From assembly GCA_026129465.1 (NCBI GenBank), contig JAHCIA010000001.1, positions 3,734,001-3,798,000 of the forward strand: a stretch of DNA of 64,000 nt, read 5' to 3'. Origin of the DNA: Flavobacteriales bacterium. GTDB taxonomy: Bacteria > Bacteroidota > Bacteroidia > Flavobacteriales_F > PHOS-HE28. The position numbers and the translations under genes are program-made. How positions within the stretch are numbered: the first letter of the stretch is position 1; each line of letters begins with the position of its first letter. Positions 59,725 through 64,000 of the stretch are shown piece after piece. Below the pieces are notes generated by a model. That model was not told the origin of the DNA and made no database searches. It saw only the letters and a list, made by a program, of their open reading frames with translations.

Positions 59725-62487
59725 TCAAAGCTTGAGGAACCTGGCGGTCCGCGATGCTTCGCAGGCCGCCAGTGCTTCCGGGGTGCCGGTGAACACGATG
59801 TGCCCACCTGCTTCGCCGCCTTCCGGTCCCAGGTCGATGACGTGGTCGGCGCACTTGACCACCTCCGTGTTGTGCTCGATGACGATGAGGCTGTGGCCGT
59901 TCGCGAGGAGCATGGCGAAGGCTTTCAGCAACTTGGCCACATCGTGGAAGTGCAGGCCGGTGGTGGGTTCGTCGAAGATGAAGAGCGTGGGCTTCTCGTC
60001 CTGGCCCTTGCCCAGGAAGCTGGCGAGCTTGATGCGTTGCGCCTCGCCGCCACTGAGTGTGCTGCTGCTCTGGCCCAGTTTCACATAGCCCAGGCCCGTT
60101 TCCTGCAGCGGCAGCAGTTTGTTCACCACGCGCTCACTGGCCTTGTCGCGTGGCGCGTTCTCCCGGAAGAAGGCGATCGCGTCGTCCACGGTCATGTCCA
60201 GCACATCGGCGACATCGCGGCCCGCATAGCGCGCGTCCAGGATCTCCTCCCGGAAGCGCTTGCCTTTGCAGGCGTCGCACGTGAGGCTGATGTCGGCCAT
60301 GAACTGCATCTCGATGTGCGTGACACCCTCGCCCTGGCACTCGGGGCATCGGCCGCCCTCCACATTGAAGCTGAAGAAGCTGGGCTTGTAGCCGCGCGCC
60401 TTGGCGGTCTCGGTCTCGCTGAACAGTTGGCGGATCTCGTCCCAAGCCTTCACGTAGGTGACCGGGTTGCTTCGGCTGCTGCGGCCAATGGGGTTCTGGT
60501 CCACCAGTTCCACGGCCTGCACGCGCTTGATGTCGCCTTCCAGCGCGCCGTGTTCGCCGGGCCGCTCGCCAAAGCCTTCCAGCGCGCGTTTCAACGCCGG
60601 ATGCAGCACGCGCTTCACCAAGGTGGTCTTGCCGCTGCCGCTCACACCCGTGACCACGGTGAGCATGTTCAGCGGGAACTCCACGTCCAGGTCCTTCAGG
60701 TTGTGCTCACGGGCGCCCTTCAGCACCAGTTTGTCCTTCACCGCCCGGCGGCGCTCCGGGATCGCGATCCGTTCACGGCCGGTGAGGTAGCGCGCCGTGA
60801 GGCTTTCGCTGTGCAGCAGATCGGCGTGCGTGCCGCTGAAGACCACCTGGCCGCCGTGCGTGCCGGCCATCGGCCCCATGTCGATGATGTGGTCGGCGGC
60901 GCGCATCATCTCTTCATCGTGTTCCACCACGATCACCGTGTTGCCCAGGTCGCGCAGTCGTTCCAGCACGCCGATGAGCCGCCGCGTATCGCGGGGGTGC
61001 AGGCCGATACTGGGTTCGTCCAGGATGTAGAGACTGCCCACCAGGCTGCTGCCGAGGGATGTGGCGAGATCGATCCGTTGCGTTTCACCACCGCTGAGGG
61101 TGTTGCTCCGGCGGTCCAGCGTCAGGTAGCCCACGCCCACGTCCACCAAGTAGCGCAGCCGGTTGCGGATCTCCTTCAGCAGCCGGTCGGCGATGCGCGC
61201 GTCGTGCTCATCGAGCCGCAACTCCTCGAAGAAGGTATGGAGATCGCTGATGGGCATGCGCGCCAGTTCGGAGATGTCGTGTCCACCCACCTTCACGTAG
61301 CGCGCCTCCCTGCGCAGGCGCCCGCCCTCGCAATCCGGACAGGTGGTCTTGCCCCGGTAGCGGCTGGCCAGCACCCGGTACTGGATCTTGTAGCTCTTCT
61401 CCTCCACATATCGGAAGAACGCGTCGATGCCATGCAGACCCTTGGCGCCCTTCCACAGCAGGTCGCGCTGTGCGGTGGTCAATTCGCGGTAGGGGCGGTG
61501 GATGGGAAAGTCCTGTTTGGCGCTGTCGCGGATGAAGTCGGCCTGCCACTCGCTGAGCTTTTCGCCGCGCCAGGGGGCCACGCAACCATCATAAAGGCTC
61601 AGGCGCTTGTCGGGCACCACCAGGTCGGGGTCGATGCCGATGATGCTGCCGTAGCCTTCGCAACGGGGGCAGGCGCCCACCGGGTCGTTGAAGCTGAACA
61701 GGTTGGGGCTGGGTTCCTCGAAGTGGATGCCATCCAGCTCAAAGCGGTCGCTGAAGCCCATCTGGCGGCCATCCTCGCCCAGCAGGATCAGTTCCCCCTG
61801 GCCCTCGAAAAAGGCCGCTTCAGCACTGTCGGCCACGCGGCTTTCGGTCTCGCTGTCACCCGGTGCCACCACAATGCGGTCAAGCACCAGGAACCAGGTG
61901 CCCTTCAGGGCCTTCTTCTTCGCGAGCAGGTCCTCGATGCGGTGCACGGCCTCACCATCGTGCACACGCGCGAAACCTTGTTGCTGAAGGATATCGAGGT
62001 GCTCGGCGGCCCCACGTCCTGCAGGCACATGGATGGGCGCGAGCATCAGCACGGTGGAATCGGCGGCATAGCCGTTCACCCCCGCCACCACATCGTCCAC
62101 GGTATGGCGTTTCACCACGCGACCACTGATGGGGCTGCAGGTTCGGCCGGCACGCGCGAAGAGCAGCTTGAGGTGGTCGTAGACCTCCGTGCTGGTGCCC
62201 ACGGTGCTGCGCGGATTGCTGCCCATCACCTTCTGTTCGATGGCGATGGCCGGGCTGATGCGCAGGATGCGGTCCACGTCCGGTTTCTCCAGCCGCCCCA
62301 TGAATTGCCGCGCATAGCTGCTCAGGCTTTCCACATAGCGCCGTTGCCCTTCTGCGAAGAGGGTGTCGAAGGCGAGACTGCTTTTGCCGCTGCCGCTCAG
62401 CCCGGTGATCACCACCAGCTTGCCGCGGGGGATGTCCACATCGATGTTCTGCAGATTGTGGACGCGCGCACCCTGCACGCGGATCAT
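59725..62487 (-). CDS. uvrA: Excinuclease ABC subunit A
   Basis: The ATG at 62487 gives 920 residues. An in-frame start at 62688 would add a 67-residue leader without family support, although a few upstream residues are possible. It is the damage-recognition ATPase of nucleotide excision repair. Two ABC halves are complete: Walker A1 GLSGSGKSS at 29-37 and the second GVSGSGKTT; signatures LSGGETQRI and LSGGEAQRI; Walker [16 protein letters not shown] and [15 protein letters not shown]. Zinc-binding cysteine pairs are seen as ACPRCEG/TCPDCEG in half one and RCPECQG/TCDACKG in half two. Convergent with the PKD gene by 9 bp. Confidence 0.97.
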   Translation of the reverse strand: MIRVQGARVHNLQNIDVDIPRGKLVVITGLSGSGKSSLAFDTLFAEGQRRYVESLSSYARQFMGRLEKPDVDRILRISPAIAIEQKVMGSNPRSTVGTSTEVYDHLKLLFARAGRTCSPISGRVVKRHTVDDVVAGVNGYAADSTVLMLAPIHVPAGRGAAEHLDILQQQGFARVHDGEAVHRIEDLLAKKKALKGTWFLVLDRIVVAPGDSETESRVADSAEAAFFEGQGELILLGEDGRQMGFSDRFELDGIHFEEPSPNLFSFNDPVGACPRCEGYGSIIGIDPDLVVPDKRLSLYDGCVAPWRGEKLSEWQADFIRDSAKQDFPIHRPYRELTTAQRDLLWKGAKGLHGIDAFFRYVEEKSYKIQYRVLASRYRGKTTCPDCEGGRLRREARYVKVGGHDISELARMPISDLHTFFEELRLDEHDARIADRLLKEIRNRLRYLVDVGVGYLTLDRRSNTLSGGETQRIDLATSLGSSLVGSLYILDEPSIGLHPRDTRRLIGVLERLRDLGNTVIVVEHDEEMMRAADHIIDMGPMAGTHGGQVVFSGTHADLLHSESLTARYLTGRERIAIPERRRAVKDKLVLKGAREHNLKDLDVEFPLNMLTVVTGVSGSGKTTLVKRVLHPALKRALEGFGERPGEHGALEGDIKRVQAVELVDQNPIGRSSRSNPVTYVKAWDEIRQLFSETETAKARGYKPSFFSFNVEGGRCPECQGEGVTHIEMQFMADISLTCDACKGKRFREEILDARYAGRDVADVLDMTVDDAIAFFRENAPRDKASERVVNKLLPLQETGLGYVKLGQSSSTLSGGEAQRIKLASFLGKGQDEKPTLFIFDEPTTGLHFHDVAKLLKAFAMLLANGHSLIVIEHNTEVVKCADHVIDLGPEGGEAGGHIVFTGTPEALAACEASRTARFLKL

Positions 62488-62833
62488 GCCGCCATGGGGT
62501 TTGCGCACGCCAGCCTGTTGGCCGTTGGCCTGGCTCTTGGCGCTGTGGATCGGGGTCGGGGAAGGCAAGGGTGGGGTTCCCTTCAGGAAGCGGGCCGCGA
62601 AATTAGGCACCGGCTTGCCGCGCTTGGGGCGTGCGGCTATCTTTGGGCTGTCGCCTATCCGGAGCAAGGCACGCAATATGCCCCTCACAGGCAGCGTTCC
62701 TCCGGTCGGTAACGTCTACTGAACGATATCCCCGGGTCACATTCCCGGAAGAGCACCAACCAACACCCTTCGCCGATAAGCAGGACCTCTACCCCGATCA
62801 CGACGATCCTTTACGGACCAAAACGGGAAGGCC
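62488..62833. other. Divergent uvrA / sigma factor intergenic region
   Basis: 346 bp. The uvrA-proximal part is open in the uvrA frame but lacks conserved residues, so it is probably 5' untranslated sequence. TAATTTCG on the minus strand about 115 bp before uvrA is a weak -7 candidate. The right part contains the sigma-factor promoter at 62638 and a long leader with no gene that I can support. Confidence 0.5.
62615..62645 (+). promoter_or_regulatory. Promoter of the ECF sigma factor gene
   Basis: TATCTTTG at 62638-62645 is a perfect TAnnTTTG -7 box; TTG at 62615-62617, 20 bp upstream, may be the -33 element. It predicts a leader of about 180 nt before the ATG at 62834, unusually long for this window. 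Confidence 0.45.
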
Positions 62834-63421
62834 ATGCTTACGAAGGTGCTCAACGACCAGGAACTCGTACGTCTGTATCTCGAAGGGGATGAAAAAGCCT
62901 TCGAGACATTGCTCCACCGCCACAAGCGGAAGGTGTGGTCGCACATCTACCTGATGGTGCGCGACCGCGAGATCGCCGAGGACCTCTTCCAGGAGGCCTT
63001 CATCAAGGTGGTGCATACCCTGAAGACCGGCAAGTACAACGAGGAGGGGAAGTTCCTTCCCTGGGTGATGCGCATCGCGCACAACCTGGTGATCGACCAC
63101 TTCCGCCGCAACAAGAAGATGCCCCTGGTGCGCAGCACGGATGACCACGATGTGTTCGCCACGCGGTCCCAGCCCGGCAAGAACGTGGAGCAGCGTATGG
63201 TGAACCTGCAGATCGATGCGGACGTGCGCAAACTCATCGACCACCTGCCCGAGGAGCAGCGCGAAGTGGTGATCATGCGCACCTACCTGGGCATGAGCTT
63301 CAAGGAGATCGCCGAGCACACCGATGTGAGCATCAACACCGCTTTGGGCCGCATGCGCTACGCGCTGATCAACATGCGGAAGATGATCCGCAAGTACGAG
63401 ATGGTGCTGGACCGGGCCTGA
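62834..63421 (+). CDS. ECF-type RNA polymerase sigma factor
   Basis: A 195-residue sigma-70 family protein without region 1. Region 2 (about 10-85) has LYLEGDEKAFETLLHRHKRKVW, DREIAEDLFQEAFIKV and the -10 recognition part FLPWVMRIAHNLVIDHFRRNKK. Region 4 (about 130-185) has LPEEQREVVIMRTYLGMSFKEIAEHTDVSINTALGRMRYAL, the helix-turn-helix contacting the -35 equivalent. No anti-sigma gene follows; a strong terminator comes 20 bp after the stop, so it is monocistronic. In Bacteroidota such stand-alone SigW-like factors often control broad sets of genes, including surface and T9SS functions; its targets here are unknown. Confidence 0.94.
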   Translation: MLTKVLNDQELVRLYLEGDEKAFETLLHRHKRKVWSHIYLMVRDREIAEDLFQEAFIKVVHTLKTGKYNEEGKFLPWVMRIAHNLVIDHFRRNKKMPLVRSTDDHDVFATRSQPGKNVEQRMVNLQIDADVRKLIDHLPEEQREVVIMRTYLGMSFKEIAEHTDVSINTALGRMRYALINMRKMIRKYEMVLDRA

Positions 63422-63440
63422 GGGCCATCGGCCATTTGGG

Positions 63441-63485
63441 CTCCCGTTGCGCGGTGGAACACCGGGCAACGGGAGTCCTTTTTTG
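63441..63485 (+). terminator. Intrinsic terminator of the sigma factor gene
   Basis: A perfect 10-bp stem, CTCCCGTTGC pairing with GCAACGGGAG (63466-63475), with a 15-nt loop and a run of six T at 63479-63484. The strongest terminator in the window. Confidence 0.88.
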
Positions 63486-63595
63486 GCCCCCCTGCGTGGG
63501 GGTGGCCTGGCACCTGCCAACTTCCCTCCAACGGGTATGCAATACCGCCCCGATAACCCCGTTCATGGTCAAGTGAAACCACCAAACCCCTCTTG

Positions 63596-63766
63596 ATGAC
63601 AAATTCTACGCTCGGAAAGAAGTCGCGACGTATCCGCAGGCCCATGACGATCGACCTCCAGCCAGGCCCCCGGCAGTCCACCATCCGCATGATACTGGGT
63701 TATTCCCGGGCGGTGAAGGTGGTGGTTGCTCCGCCGGTAGGAGAGATCGCCTTGGTGCTGAACTGA
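63596..63766 (+). CDS. Candidate small protein of 56 residues
   Basis: ATG 63596 to TGA 63766 encodes 56 residues: a basic start (MTNSTLGKKSRRIRR), a middle QPGPRQSTIRMILGYSRAVKVVV and the ending VGEIALVLN. The pattern 'P....I..I..YS.A..V' near the C-terminus followed by a short strand ending in LN resembles small proteins that I recall from many Bacteroidota, often placed alone between terminators. It is bounded by the terminator at 63441 and the hairpin at 63788, which supports it as an independent unit. No function can be given. Confidence 0.5.
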   Translation: MTNSTLGKKSRRIRRPMTIDLQPGPRQSTIRMILGYSRAVKVVVAPPVGEIALVLN

Positions 63767-63787
63767 CCCCCGGCCAAGCCGGAAAGG

Positions 63788-63819
63788 CAAGCCCCCGAAG
63801 CGAATGCCTCGGGGGCTTG
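63788..63819. terminator. Hairpin between convergent genes, probable bidirectional terminator
   Basis: A perfect 11-bp stem, CAAGCCCCCGA pairing with TCGGGGGCTTG, with a 10-nt loop. It sits between the small plus-strand gene and the end of the minus-strand desaturase gene. T-runs are short on both sides. Confidence 0.62.
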
Positions 63820-63833
63820 TCCGTATGGGGGTA

Positions 63834-64000
63834 TCAAGCGGCCATCTCCCGCATGCCTATCATGCGGCCGCGGTCGGGGTCCCAGACCTTCAACCGGAAG
63901 CAACGCACGATATCCGCCGGGGCCAGCGAGGTGGTCTTCGCCTGCCGCAAGGCGGGAATGGCCCTGTAGACCTCGGGCAGACGGTAGAAGGGGATGTGGG
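63834..64000 (-). CDS. Probable fatty acid desaturase family protein, C-terminal end only
   Basis: The last 55 codons of a gene that enters from beyond the right edge. The visible protein is HIPFYRLPEVYRAIPAL, then an AP-x-DIVRCFRLKVWD segment, ending RMIGMREMAA. 'HxPFYxLPExYRAI' matches the region after the third histidine box of membrane fatty acid desaturases (HHxxPxxPFY...), and the 'CFRLKVWD' tail is what I recall for Bacteroidota members. The active-site histidines are outside the window, so the call rests on this tail alone. Confidence 0.58.
   Translation of the reverse strand, partial: HIPFYRLPEVYRAIPALRQAKTTSLAPADIVRCFRLKVWDPDRGRMIGMREMAA

Noticed and set aside
62488-62688. N-terminal extension of UvrA by 67 residues
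   Set aside because: The extra residues match no UvrA domain; ATG 62487 gives the usual length, with the first conserved residues immediately after it.
59800-62712. A 970-codon open frame antisense to uvrA
   Set aside because: Shadow frame; uvrA on the other strand has every family motif and fills the region.

Overview
The window is chromosomal DNA from a GC-rich member of the Bacteroidota, most like uncultured Flavobacteriales-type lineages. The evidence is direct. At least five proteins end in type IX secretion (T9SS) type A sorting domains. Two end in the gliding-motility (type B) sorting domain. There is a TANFOR-type giant protein, and several genes are preceded by TAnnTTTG-like -7 promoter boxes. 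I saw no rRNA, tRNA, CRISPR array, prophage or transposase. Species identity cannot be read from the sequence.

Layout. 1-649: tail of an NRDE/TANGO2-family gene and a small DUF6435-like protein. 784-11041: a tight three-gene unit of a predicted outer-membrane beta-barrel, a 2169-aa TANFOR surface protein and a fibronectin type III protein. 11141-16435 (minus): an orphan protein and three T9SS cargo proteins, two of them tandem paralogues. 16528-19306 (minus): a LytTR response regulator and a TPR-containing LytS-type histidine kinase, divergent from a secreted M36 (fungalysin) metalloprotease at 19432-24678. 24687-29711 (minus): YajQ, a PA-domain T9SS protein and a CotH/lamin-tail T9SS protein. 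29870-32317: an SRPBCC protein, then a compact five-gene minus-strand unit (lipoprotein, DUF523, ABM-type monooxygenase, GNAT, Smr).

32463-39196 (minus) is the most unusual part. A hipBA toxin-antitoxin pair is followed upstream by an AT-richer P-loop ATPase whose ATG overlaps the stop codon of a methylmalonyl-CoA mutase gene. That mutase is a single 1071-aa chain joining a shortened small-subunit-like part to the large subunit. It carries two in-frame copies of a palindromic element built from 7-nt repeats, one in each interdomain linker. In both copies the base changes fall exactly where the repeat would otherwise put a TGA in the reading frame.

39283-45896: FKBP-type prolyl isomerase, a His-rich small protein and a metal-efflux operon in which the RND pump (CzcA) and outer-membrane channel (CzcC) are one polypeptide with a signal-peptide-like segment at the junction, followed by CzcB. 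45958-48325: MBOAT O-acyltransferase and an SGNH/AlgJ-like partner. 48330-51909: FtsB/DivIC-like protein, YfcE-type phosphoesterase, truA and an ABC exporter. 52018-59715: two tandem SBBP/PKD adhesin-like proteins with type B sorting domains. 59725-64000: uvrA, an ECF sigma factor with a clear terminator, a 56-codon candidate gene, and the C-terminal end of a probable fatty acid desaturase.

Taken together the window is dominated by cell-surface and secreted proteins, with a few housekeeping genes (uvrA, truA, yajQ, FtsB-like) and one small accessory patch (32463-35984).
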